Shown in pieces: positions 1-9,800 of a stretch of DNA of 10,779 nt. Position 1 is the first letter of the stretch, and the number at the start of each line of letters is the position of its first letter. A program made the translations under genes and the position numbers. The stretch is from Spirogloea muscicola (lineage: Eukaryota; Streptophyta; Zygnematophyceae; Spirogloeales; Spirogloeaceae). The notes below the pieces were generated by a model that ran no database searches, had not been told where the DNA came from, and worked only from the letters and a program-made list of their open reading frames with translations. The stretch spans positions 349,852-360,630 of the forward strand of contig WELB01000097.1 in NCBI GenBank assembly GCA_009602725.1. Direction: 5' to 3'.

Positions 1-1
1 G

Positions 2-29
<28 letters not shown>
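1..29 (+). repeat. (GA)n microsatellite
   Basis: Fourteen uninterrupted GA units begin at the first base, so the repeat may extend outside the window. It lies about 310 bases upstream of the probable start codon of the USP-like gene. Tracts of this kind are frequent in plant promoters and leaders, where they can bind GAGA-binding factors of the BBR/BPC family. Such a role here is inference. Confidence 0.95.
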
Positions 30-32
<3 letters not shown>

Positions 33-342
33 GGTGAGGCGGAGCGGGTGGGTCTGAGGGCCCCCCCGGATGGCCGGGGGATGAGGACAGCCCCTGGAGC
101 AGGACCACAATCTCGGCGGCCGCCCCCCATTCTCCACCCCCCGGCCCTCCCCCGCCGCGGCACACCTGTAGCCCCCCACTTGGCCGATCCTATCCCCAAC
201 AAGCACGGCCGTCGAGCCTCTGCGAGTGCCAGTGTTTTGCGCCGCAGCGACGACGCGTCAAAGGGCTTATTGGGCTTAGTCGGGGAGTGGCGGCGGAGGC
301 CTTTGCAGAAGGAGCGTTGGGTGCCGTGGTGGCGGGGTGGGC
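1..342 (+). other. 5' flank and probable leader of the USP-like gene
   Basis: This GC-rich stretch lies upstream of the first coding exon of the plus-strand gene. It opens with a (GA)n repeat and then becomes C- and G-rich. I see no clear TATA box. Two ATGs lie upstream of the chosen start, at 70 and 81. The first opens a five-codon frame (stop included) that ends at 84. The second opens a 130-residue frame that runs to 473 and so overlaps the main start out of frame. Whether they matter depends on where transcription begins, which the sequence does not show. GA/CT repeats are common in plant core promoters and 5' leaders, so a promoter role is plausible but unproven. Confidence 0.5.
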
Positions 343-2671
343 ATGGCGGAGCGGGTGGTGGTCCTGCTGGCCGGGGACGAGGCGCAGGACCGCAGCGCCG
401 TGGAGTGGGCGCTGGACAGGGCCTGCGACGCCGCCGAGGCGAGCCTGGTGCTCCTCTATTGCGCGCCGAATGATCGTGAGCACCCCCACCTCCCTCGTCC
501 CTGCCCTCCTCTCGTTTGAGAGGATAGACTCTTCCAGTAAAGGGGGCGATGGCTGCAATTGGCCAGCCCAACAAAATGGATGAATAAAGTACGAAGGGGC
601 CAGAAAAGCGATGATTCGATTCCTCTCGATTCCTCCCAACGCCTTCTCACTGTCGCACCCTCCTCGTTGCCAACAGACCGTCTTGCATTGTTGCCACGCC
701 TAATTGGTCTTCCAGATCTCTTGCTAGCACCACTCGAGCAATGCAAGCTTTGGGCCCAGCCTTTCCTAGGTGATCAGGGTGGTGCTCCTGTCATGCTGGT
801 GGTTTTGGGTGGTTTTCTGTATACCCATTCTCCCTTCTTCCCTCTCCTCCTCCGCCTCTCCCTCTCTCTCTCTCTCTCTCTCCCCATCTTTCTCGTGCGT
901 ATGCGTACGAGAAAGGTGGCTCCCCACCAGCAACTCCCGTTGTTGACCTTGTATCTGTCTGGCAACCTGCATTTCGACCTGGGAAGACATGCAAGTGCAG
1001 ACCTAAGTATGCACTGGCTGTGCTGCGTTGCCATTAACAGGACGTGGAGCCAGCAGCCCGAAGAAGAGTGGCCCCAATGACACCCTAGCGCTGCCCTACC
1101 TGGACAGTCTCCGACTCACATGTGACAAATTCAAGGTAAGGCGCATGGCCTCGTCTTCATTATGGGTACAAGGAGGAGGAGTCACCAAGTAGACAGGGAG
1201 ACAGAGGAGCAAGCAGAGCAGGAGAGAGATGAGTTGGGGGAGCAAGGCATGTTGTACGTGAGAGAAGGGAGTGGTGCAGGGGAGGGAGGACGAGAGAGAC
1301 TCAGGAAATGGAGAAAGGAGAGTGTGGAGAGATACAAGGGGGAGAGGTAATAAAGCGGGACAGAAAGAGATGGGGTGAGAAGATGAGCGGCGCCCTGGCC
1401 GGGGCGTCATCAGAGGGGCGGTGGGTGAGGAAACTGTGGACAGGAGAAGAGAGGGGGAGGCCTTGGAGAAAAGAGAGGCACGGTGTCATGCGTGTGACCG
1501 GTGCTGACGGTGGCAGCAGCTTATGATCATCTGATGTGGCCGCGGTGGGGCCTCTAGCGGCACCAGGTCTCAACAACCACAAAGGTGCGCCTGATAGACA
1601 ACGTGGCCCCGGGCGTCGTGGAGGAGCTGCAAGCTGCGAGGGCGACAATGCTCGTGGCCACACGCGCCCCCTCCTTCCTGAAACGGACGCAGACCCTCTT
1701 TGGCAGGAGGTACGCCTGGACAGAGCTCAGTTCAGTGCAGGCTCAGACTGCTAGATCATGCTGCCATGCAACTTACGACTGCACTCTGGCATTACAAGGA
1801 GCAGATATTGTTGAGTTGATCGACAAAATGAGAGTTTGGGGGGCCTTACTGATGGGCTGGAGCAAGCTCTGTGCAGCAAGCTTGGAGTAAAGCTGTCGCA
1901 TGTTGCCAAGCACCGGCCAGATTTCTGCGCACTCGTCGTGCTCGGGCCTGGTGGGGCTTTGGTCTGCCAGGAGGATGCGCGCGGTGGGGGGCACAAAAAT
2001 CACCAGCTCGAGGGTGTGTGCCAGCTTTGCTTCTGCTCATGTTGCCTGCCAAGAAGGAGTCCGGTGCCACTCATGACACTTCCATTCATGCCGCACATTG
2101 CGCTCATCCTCACAGGCTTCATAGTCTGACGCTTGTTTCACCTGCTGATGTGTGCACAGCTGAACAGTTTACCCGCGCAATGCTCTCGCCGGAGCACTCA
2201 GCGAGCTCCAGCCCACGGGAGCAGCCATACAGGAGCAGCGGAGGTGATGCGGCTGGCTGCGATTCGCCGCCGTCCTCGTCCTCGAATAGCAGCACGGGGG
2301 GCCGATCCTCTGGCGACCTAACGGGATCGGCATACCGGCTGACAACATTCCGCAAAGCGCTCTCGGCGGATATGGATGAGGCTGGTGGCCCAAAGGACGA
2401 GCTCTGGTTCAGCATGCGGCAGAGCATTGACGTCCGAGAGACCAGCATGCGGCACAGCATTGAAGTCCGAGAAACCAGCGAGCTCGATCACGGTGACGGC
2501 GGCGCCGGGGCAGGCTTGCGCGCGTCTGGGCTCATGTCCCTGCAGGAGGAGGATGACAGTGTCCTTGGCAAAAACCCCTCCGGCACGGCCAGGCCAGGGC
2601 CGCTGCCGCCGCGGTCGGCCAAGTCAGCACTCCCCTTGCAGCGGTCATCCTCTGTGCCATTGCAGTGGTGA
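343..2671 (+). CDS. USP-like (adenine nucleotide alpha hydrolase-like) domain protein with Ser-rich C-terminal tail, five exons
   Basis: Exon model: 343-475, 1041-1135, 1567-1709, 1835-2013, 2160-2671. Phases match at every GT-AG junction and give 353 residues plus TGA. The start ATG has G at -3 and +4. Residues 1-44 form a strand (RVVVLLAGDE), a helix (SAVEWALDRACDAAE) and a second strand (SLVLLYCAP), the opening of a universal stress protein fold. Helix and strand elements continue in exons 2 and 3 (LPYLDSLRLTCDKF, VRLIDNV, ATMLVATR). The glycine-rich nucleotide loop of ATP-binding USPs (G-x2-G-x9-G-S/T) is not evident. Exon 4 adds a hydrophobic strand (CALVVLGPGG). Residues 185-353 are Ser-, Gly- and Pro-rich and probably disordered, with two 11-residue repeats at 269-290 and RSSSVP at 345-350. 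The function is unknown; plant proteins of this class are linked to stress or signalling. The exon 3 acceptor could instead be at 1584 (18 bases later, same frame). The exon 4 acceptor at 1833-1834 lacks a pyrimidine tract and is the weakest junction. Confidence 0.7.
862..882 (+). repeat. (CT)n microsatellite inside intron 1
   Basis: About ten CT units sit inside a longer pyrimidine-rich block (roughly 836-890). In the transcript the tract is complementary to the (GA)n run at positions 1-29, if that run is transcribed. Confidence 0.95.
884..919 (+). other. Hairpin in intron 1
   Basis: Left arm 884-896 pairs with right arm 907-919 around a 10-base loop. The inner nine pairs are perfect (CTTTCTCGT with ACGAGAAAG). 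The next is a G-T pair, and three more Watson-Crick pairs complete 13. The loop GCGTATGCGT contains GCGT twice. The hairpin directly follows the CT repeat. Its function is unknown. Confidence 0.8.
1136..1566 (+). other. Intron 2 of the USP-like gene, strongly purine-rich
   Basis: This phase-0 intron has donor GTAAGG and acceptor ACCAG (or, less likely, ACAAAG at 1584). From about 1164 to 1388 and again at 1437-1484 the coding strand is mostly A and G, with runs such as AGGAGGAGGAG and GGGGAGGGAGGA. No convincing coding exon lies inside. The opposite-strand reading frame here is simply the pyrimidine complement, rich in Leu, Pro and Ser codons. Confidence 0.7.
2414..2479 (+). repeat. 33-bp in-frame tandem duplication in the tail of the USP-like protein
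   Basis: Two adjacent 33-base units (2414-2446 and 2447-2479) differ at three bases. They encode MRQSIDVRETS and MRHSIEVRETS (residues 269-290). The period is an exact multiple of three, so the duplication keeps frame, and the two amino acid changes (Q/H, D/E) are mild. Each unit carries an Arg-x-Ser site, a possible target of basophilic kinases. Confidence 0.95.
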
Positions 2672-3846
2672 AGCAGTGGGGGCCACTACTCTTACCCTCA
2701 GTCACCTCGACCATCACTGATTTATGCTAGCAGTAGTATTGTAGGCTCCTTCCATCATGAATTCAATGTGGGTAGATTATGTCTACTTCAGCATAGGTGA
2801 CATACTCCTTAGAAGGTGCAATTGGTGCGCCGCTTGAGCCCTGCTAGCAAAACCTTATACACGTCACTTTTTTCCGAGCAAGTTTGCCACTACATACTGC
2901 AAGCTGGCCTCTACAGACTCCCATACTTCGCTAGCCCAGGCAAGTGTTGCAGGACTACGGATCACACCAGGCAGATGAGTGCTCCCCACATCACAAGGCC
3001 TTCATTTTCGCTACCGACAAACCAAGGTTCGAATGCTTTTACTCCAAATCGTTGACTAAGTAACTTACGCAAAACTCAAGAAATTAATACTTGCACAGAT
3101 TTGAAGACATGAATGAGCTAATGTAGCAAGATCGAAGCAAAGCACTATTACTCAGTTCACGCTTATCATGAACAAAAGTAGGAATCAAGATATAAGTCAA
3201 TTCAGATATCGCAGACAAACTTTGTCAGTTGTGCTGTCAGACTGCTAAGCTTAACATGAATTGAGAACAAGAGTAATTGACAAACATTAGAAGATTTGCA
3301 CTACTAAGCATTGTAATCCTCCCATCATCAATTTGAAATCATCTGCTAGAGGCTGTTATAACTACAAGGGTATCATAGTGCCCTTCATCATCGAGCGATT
3401 AAATTTTATAATACAACCTCACAATTTTGAGGCTTTCTGTATTGCTCGTGTACAATTCTTCTTTCTTCTTCTATACTCCCCTCCATCAGATTAGAAGACA
3501 AATTACAATAGCCAATACACATAAAACGGACGCGACTACCAAGCTGCTGTCAGGCGAATGAGTGCCATTCACTTGCAGCCATGGACCACCATGTCGTACC
3601 ATGCAAGCTTGCCAACGAAAATTCCACCTCTTAGCGTGCCACACTGACAATCTAGGCGACCGCTGCTTGGTGCACAGAATGTATATTACAGTGTCTTCTT
3701 TCTCTAAAGAAGCATCTTTCATCAGCCTAGCACTGTACAATTATCGCATGCTTGCATGGACCTCCTGTGTACCTTCTGGCATTGCATCTCTGCTGTACAG
3801 GAGTGGACTGCTCTCTTAACCCCAGAAACAATGCTGGAAGCCGTCA
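2672..3846. other. Convergent intergenic region with both 3' ends
   Basis: The stop codons of the two genes face each other across 1175 bases. The stretch is more AT-rich than the coding exons, especially about 3050-3430. No canonical AATAAA could be assigned with confidence to either transcript. An AT-rich segment near 3400-3415 reads TATAAAATTTAAT on the minus strand and could belong to the E1 gene's polyadenylation region. A minus-strand frame at 3486-3740 (84 codons) ends in a hydrophobic run but has no other support. I see no RNA gene or mobile element. Confidence 0.6.
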
Positions 3847-6800
3847 TCACATGATATCATCTTTCTGGAAGGTCTTGGTTACCAGCTCCTTCTGCTCCTC
3901 TTTGTGCTGGGCAGCAAAGCCGGTGGCTGTGGAAGCTGATGGAGGCCTTCCGACGTACTTCAAGTCCTCATATGCCCCACGTCCAGTGGCCCTCATGGCA
4001 GTGGCCATGCGAGGAGCAATATAACTCCATGCACCCATGTTCATTGGCTCCTCCTGAGTCCAGACAACTTCCGCATCTGCAACCACACAATAAAGTAACA
4101 GGTGTGCTGAGTCTGGTAAGAGTTGCATGCTGAGCAGCAATGACTATTGGCAGCAGATATGGCTGGTATCTGTACATGCATGATCTGATAAGGCAATAAA
4201 TATGGAGAAAACGGATTGATGAAAGATTGCCCAATCTTAGCAGAAGCATTAATTACCCCAGAATGCTATGGAAGCCACAAGCAGAGGAAAGGATTCATAA
4301 AAACAATTACTTGGGTAACGCTTCAGCTCGCGCATGAAAAGGTCGTATGGCAAGGGGCAGAGCTGCTCCACTCGCAGGAGTGCGACATCCTCTGCTTCTA
4401 GTTTCTGCCTCATCTCGTCCAACTCATAGTATACCTGGATCACGGGTAAAAGGTCAACCATTGTCAGCACAACACAATTATGTCTGGCCACTGGGTGATC
4501 CAGATTGGCTACAGGACAATCACAATGCACTGCTAGTTCTGAGAGATGCATGACTCCTTACAAAACACTATGTGTACCTTGCCAGAGCAGAAGACTACCC
4601 GTCGTATACCCTCTTCTATGGCAGAGTGAGTGTGACTATCTTTGATGAGTCTCTTGAACCTCGTGCCTTGCTTATCAGAACCCACGTGCCCTCCGGTGTC
4701 GTCAAACTCAGTCAGATCGGACTTGCACAGTGGATGCCTCAAGAGATTCTTGGGTGACATCACCATAAGAGGCTTCCTGAAGTCACGATGGATCTGCACA
4801 GGAAAACCCGCACATATGTTATTTACAACATCCAGCAACAGTATTTTCTCTGCCTAATAAAGTCTTCTGATTGGAGAAATTCAACCCCAGCAAGCCTGGC
4901 ACTTCTGGCATCATCACCAGAAGGTACTAGTGCATCACCAAACACAAATCTCCGAAAACACAACAACATGGAGTCATTGAAGACGCTGAGCCAGGTCAGA
5001 TACTGATCTAATCCTAAGCCATCCTCCTGCTACTGGTTGATGACTAAACCACACTGACAATTGAACCAACCTGACGTCGCAGAACATGAAAGTAGTTAGC
5101 TGGAGTGGTAACATTGACAATCTGCCAATTGCACTCTTGGATCTGCCTGCGAAGGGTTGGATCCATCTCAGGGATCTTCTGGGGATTGTCATCGCTCATC
5201 TGAAACAGCACGATTGCAGCTGATGAGGGACACCACTTGACGCATAAGTCATTTCAGTGAGAATATGACCCCTTGACATGGCCTGTTGGTCAGGCCACAG
5301 CCATCGTTCTACAGTGCCTCACACAGGATGCATAACAACCAATTAGTACATGAGTACTCAATGCCCAATGTGACAGACCTGTAAGAAGCGCTCCAGGCGA
5401 GCTGAAGAGTGCTCCGGCCCCTGGCCGTCGTAACCATGAGGAAGCAGGCAGACCAAGCCTGATTGCCGAAGCCACTTGGACTCTCCCGCAGAGACAAATT
5501 GATCAAATATAACCTGAGCTCCATTGGCAAAGTCACCAAATTGAGCTTCCCAGCAAACCAGCGAGTTGGGGTTCTCCATTGAGTACCCTAGCTCGAATCC
5601 AAGAACCCCAAACTCAGACAGGGAACTGCGGTCACAGTGGCATGTCAGTAGAGCAATACTAAAAGACAACATTGCTCATCAGCAGCTCGCAGTTACTCTT
5701 CTAGCATACAGCAGAAGCACATTCAGATGATGAACGCATGACTGATCCACAGAGGAGGAGACAACATAAAACTGACACTAAGAATTGAAGTCAAAGCCAG
5801 GCAGGTTCATATGTATCGCATGTGGTTTCAATAAGCTTAATACCTATTTGAGACAGTGAAAGTATCCGTTGGTTGATGATTCACGACGTGGTCAAGAGGC
5901 ACATATCTAGCATCTGTTTCTTGATCATGCACTACAGAATGGCGGTGTGAAAAGGTCCCCCGCTCCACATCCTGACCGCTGATGCGCACATGGTTCCCCT
6001 CCACAAGCAGAGTTGCAAAGGCCAGAGCCTCTGCAGTACCCCAGTCAATGCCCTGATGAAAGCACAGGGTCAAGGAGGTGAATCTTTGGAAGAAAATGGA
6101 CATTACAAAAGACAGATGCAAGTCTCTCTCATATGTATGATAAAAATTTCACCTTCTCAGTCTCAATCATTTTTAATCTTGCATCATAGACACGCTTGAT
6201 GCCTCTGTGTGCCTTGAAATCCTCAGGCAGTCTTGTAATCTTCTTTCCAAGCTCCTTCAGCACACCAGGGTTGACACTGCATCACCGACATTGTTTCAAG
6301 GTACCCAGTTATAAGGTTGCAATAATTTGCTGAATATCAAGGACCTGATGTCTCCTTGAACAGCTTCTTCATACTCTTGTTAAGTCGGATCCAGGAAGTG
6401 TCACAATCTGCATGGCTGCTACTTGCACTCAGTGACAATGTGTCCTGACTGCGCCCAAATGTCATGAGAGGACATTCTAGCAATTGCACCTGAAAATTGC
6501 TAACCATTGAAACACTGAGATTAGCCATTCTTTGGAAATTGAGTCAGGAGTTACAAAGAAGTAAAAGGAACAACCAATCTGGGCACCACCACTTACCCAG
6601 TATTACGTATCCGAGAAAGCTGTTCTGGGCTTTTGAATCCAGACCAGTAGGCAGCTAGCCAATCTCTTGTAGAAGGCACATAGTCTTTGCTGTTGTCGTA
6701 CTCTTCCTGCAGAATGCCATAGACTCTCTTCTCCATTTTTTCGATCTCCTCATCTGTAAACTGACCCATGCTCACAAGGTCCTTTTTGTACAGTGCCAAG

Positions 6801-9800
6801 GATGTGGGATGGTCTTTGATGACCTGCCAGTAGCAATCACATATAGCTCAGGCTCCCTTGTTCAAGAGCCTCCAGGAAGCCAGCTCAAAGAAAGCCTCGC
6901 TTTTGCTCCTAAAGCGCATCAACCAACGCTCCTGCATCTGCTGATTGCTGAGCTTCTGAGCTTCTTGCATGCCTTCTGGTAAGTGCTGTACCTTATACAT
7001 CTTTGGCTGGGTGAATGAGGGTTCGTCAATCTCATTGTGCCCAAACCTTCTATAGCAAACAATGTCCACGACAACATCCGTGTGGAACTTCTGCCTCCAC
7101 TCTGCCGCCAACTCGCAGCACTTGACTACAGCTTCCACATCATCACCATTGACATGGAATATTGGCGCGTTGAGTGCCTTGGCCACATCTGTGCAGTATG
7201 GGGAAGACCTGCTATCTCTTGGGTCTGTGGTGAATGCTACCTGGATAGAAAGCAAAATAATAGAATCTGTCATGTAGCAGGCAGCATCTCAAGCATAGCA
7301 GTAGATTCAATGCTATCTTCCAGATCTTGCTTCAAAGTTCTAGCCGATCACGTTCAAAAAATGTGAGCTTTTGCCAAACTCGGAGTGTGTTCTGCATACC
7401 TGGTTATTGACAACAATGTGTATGGTACCACCTGTTGTGTAGTTTGGCAAGTCGTTCAGGTGGAATGTCTCATACACCACACCCTGGCCTGTGATTTCGA
7501 GCAGCTCAATTTCTTGTCAGATAGCGAGTCGGGGAGGAAAGCCTCTTGCTCAAATAATTGCATGAGGTTGCCACTCTCAGATAGATCAGGCAATCAACAC
7601 CAGGGTTGCTGCGTTTGAGTGCTTCACAAGCAATGAAGACATGAGGAGCATTGCTTATCCTAACCCCCTCAGCATCTCCTGACCTGAGAAGCTCCCATCC
7701 CCATGTAGTAACACTGCAAGATTTCTCTTCCTCTGGTCATCCTTGGAGTAAAACTGTTTTGCCCTTGTCTTTCCAAGCACAACAGGATCAACCGCCTCAA
7801 GATGGCTTGGGTTGGCCACCAGTGACAGATGGACATGCTTGCCAGTCCTCGTCGGTCGGTCATAGGACGTGCCCAGATGGTACTTGACATCACCAGTCCC
7901 TTCATTGAGGAGCAATGACACGCTTGATAAACATACAGCCTTGGACAGCCTCTGAGCAACCAACAGAGCTGCATAGCACTGTGACTAACCTCACTGCAAT
8001 AGGAACTGTCTTGTAGGACTCCATCAACCTGATCTATGAATATCCCACCTGTGTATCCATCCTCTTGAAGGGTGGGGGCTTTGATCCCTCCAGAAAATTC
8101 AGAAAATATCTGTCGCAAAGGCTTGCGGACCACGTTGCCCAGCACATTGAGTCTACCACGATGTGGCATGCCAAAAACCACGGTCTCTACTCCAAGATCT
8201 GCTGCCTTGTCAATCATTTCCTGTAACCAAAGGAAAAGTATGACCCGCCAGCAAAATGACATGCACTTCAAACCTTGTGAAGGTATGCTGTGATGGCCAT
8301 GATTTCTCTCCAGTGGCAGTACTTCAACTTCGTACCTTCATCCCAGGAATTAAGGTCTCGCAACCCTCAAGGCCAAAGCGCTTTGCAGCGCCCCACTTTT
8401 GAGCAAGAAAATGTTCAAAGTTTGTACTCCACATGAGGCGGTCCATGATGACCTCCCTCCTGTTCTTCCCATACCGTCCCGGCATTGAGGTCTCGATTTT
8501 CTCGCGGAGCCAATTGCACTGGATTGTGCAGACCAAAACCCAGATTGTAGTGCCTTTTTGTGAAGGAGCAAGACTAAGAGATCCTAATTGTTGGGCTGTC
8601 TAATGGGTACGTAGCACCCTTGATCCCTAAAGCTTGGTCAGCAACTAACAGATGTCCAAAGACAAAGGCAGACTACAGCAAAGTACTACTGCTGTCCTAC
8701 AATACTAGAGGCGGCAGTGGTAGTGCATGGAACAACGTTGACATAAGCAACCAACTAAACGACTTGGATTTCCCAAGACACCTCCCCTTGGACGCCCCAG
8801 ATTGTATGCTGAGCTGGCAGCAACTTGCACAACTCCTGGCTTACGTCTAGACCTTGGAGCAGCATGGCCTCCACGACCACTGGAATGTAAACTAAGAGGA
8901 GGCTAGGCGCGAGCCATTTTCTGCCGATGAGCACCAACGCTGGCGCAAAGAGGCACTTCGGCGTCAGACGGCCCACCTGACTCTCTGGACTTACTTATGG
9001 CTACAGGCACTGAGTTGGAGACTTAATCCTACGCCCGCATCCTCAGCAGCGCATCATAGGCAGCACAACTGCTGCCTATGATCTTGTCCTCAAGTCAGGA
9101 CAGGGCAGATAGTACTGACCTCCTCGCGATCAGATATGTGCATGTACTCGTACCCAATTGTTCCACAATACGTCTGAAAAGACCCAACAAGCAGGTCAGC
9201 ATATTCAGCATCTACCAGGTGTTGCCTCTAGGCAAGCTTCTGGGACATGCAAGCACTCCATCATCAAGTTGACAAATGGTCGTATAGCACCACATACCTG
9301 TTCAAGTCTCTGCAGGATGCTCCGCAATGTTTGTACTGGGCGGTTTTCATGCAGGAAGCCAGACATGCGCCATGTGCCGAGGAAGAATTCTCGGTCAAGG
9401 TCATCCTCGGTGAAGCCGTACAATGCTGGATCCAGGTCGGCTGGAGGTGTCCTTTGATCCAGCCCCAACGGGTCTAGCCGTGCCTTATGGTGGCCATTGA
9501 CCTGGTAGGCTCGGACCAGAAGCAGCAACCTCATACTCTCCTGAATGGTCTGGCCTGATAGTCCAGGGCTGCCAATTTGTGGGATCCAACACACTAAGTC
9601 AATAGGTGGTATTTGAGCTGTTGTGAGGTTGATAAGAAGCAATCCACGTCTTTAAGATTGGCAAGGAGACTTTCACTCTTAGTCTTGAAGGGAGTCAATG
9701 CTGACTGGAATTGGTTTGCAGCTAATTTAGCTCCATAAAGTCCATACATAGGCTTGGCCATGTAAGATTATTAGTATCCAACTTTGGTTGTCTTGCAAAA

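Larger units (their letters stand above)
476..1040 (+). other. Intron 1 of the USP-like gene
   Basis: This phase-1 intron of 565 bases has donor GTGAGC and acceptor AACAG. It contains a pyrimidine-rich block with an uninterrupted CT run (about 862-882), directly followed by a hairpin (884-919). A long open frame crosses the intron in the plus direction but starts without support and enters exon 2 in the wrong frame, so I read it as chance. I see nothing else in it. Confidence 0.75.

Noticed and set aside
190-746. Minus-strand frames opposite exon 1 and intron 1 of the USP-like gene
   Set aside because: They are GC-rich antisense shadows with low-complexity composition and no family resemblance.
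559-1080. 173-codon plus-strand frame
   Set aside because: It covers most of intron 1 and enters exon 2 in another frame. Leu/Ser codons come from the CT repeat. No domain is recognisable.
1096-1663. Minus-strand frames rich in Leu, Pro and Ser
   Set aside because: They are the complement of the purine-rich intron 2 and exon 3; composition alone keeps them open.
1871-2159. Upstream part of the long plus-strand frame ending at 2671
   Set aside because: The frame is genuine only from the exon 5 acceptor at 2160. Its earlier part overlaps exon 4 in a different frame and then runs through an intron.
3562-4024. Plus-strand frames over the E1 3' end
   Set aside because: They are antisense shadows of the last E1 exon and its downstream sequence.
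7669-8048. Read-through of exon 7 into intron 7 and beyond on the minus strand
   Set aside because: The conserved E1 sequence leaves this frame at the GTGGGA donor and resumes at GTGDVKYH in exon 8 in another frame.
8620-8976. Open frames on both strands inside intron 5, considered as a transposon remnant
   Set aside because: No transposase, reverse transcriptase or terminal repeat could be recognised; only the short hairpin stands out.
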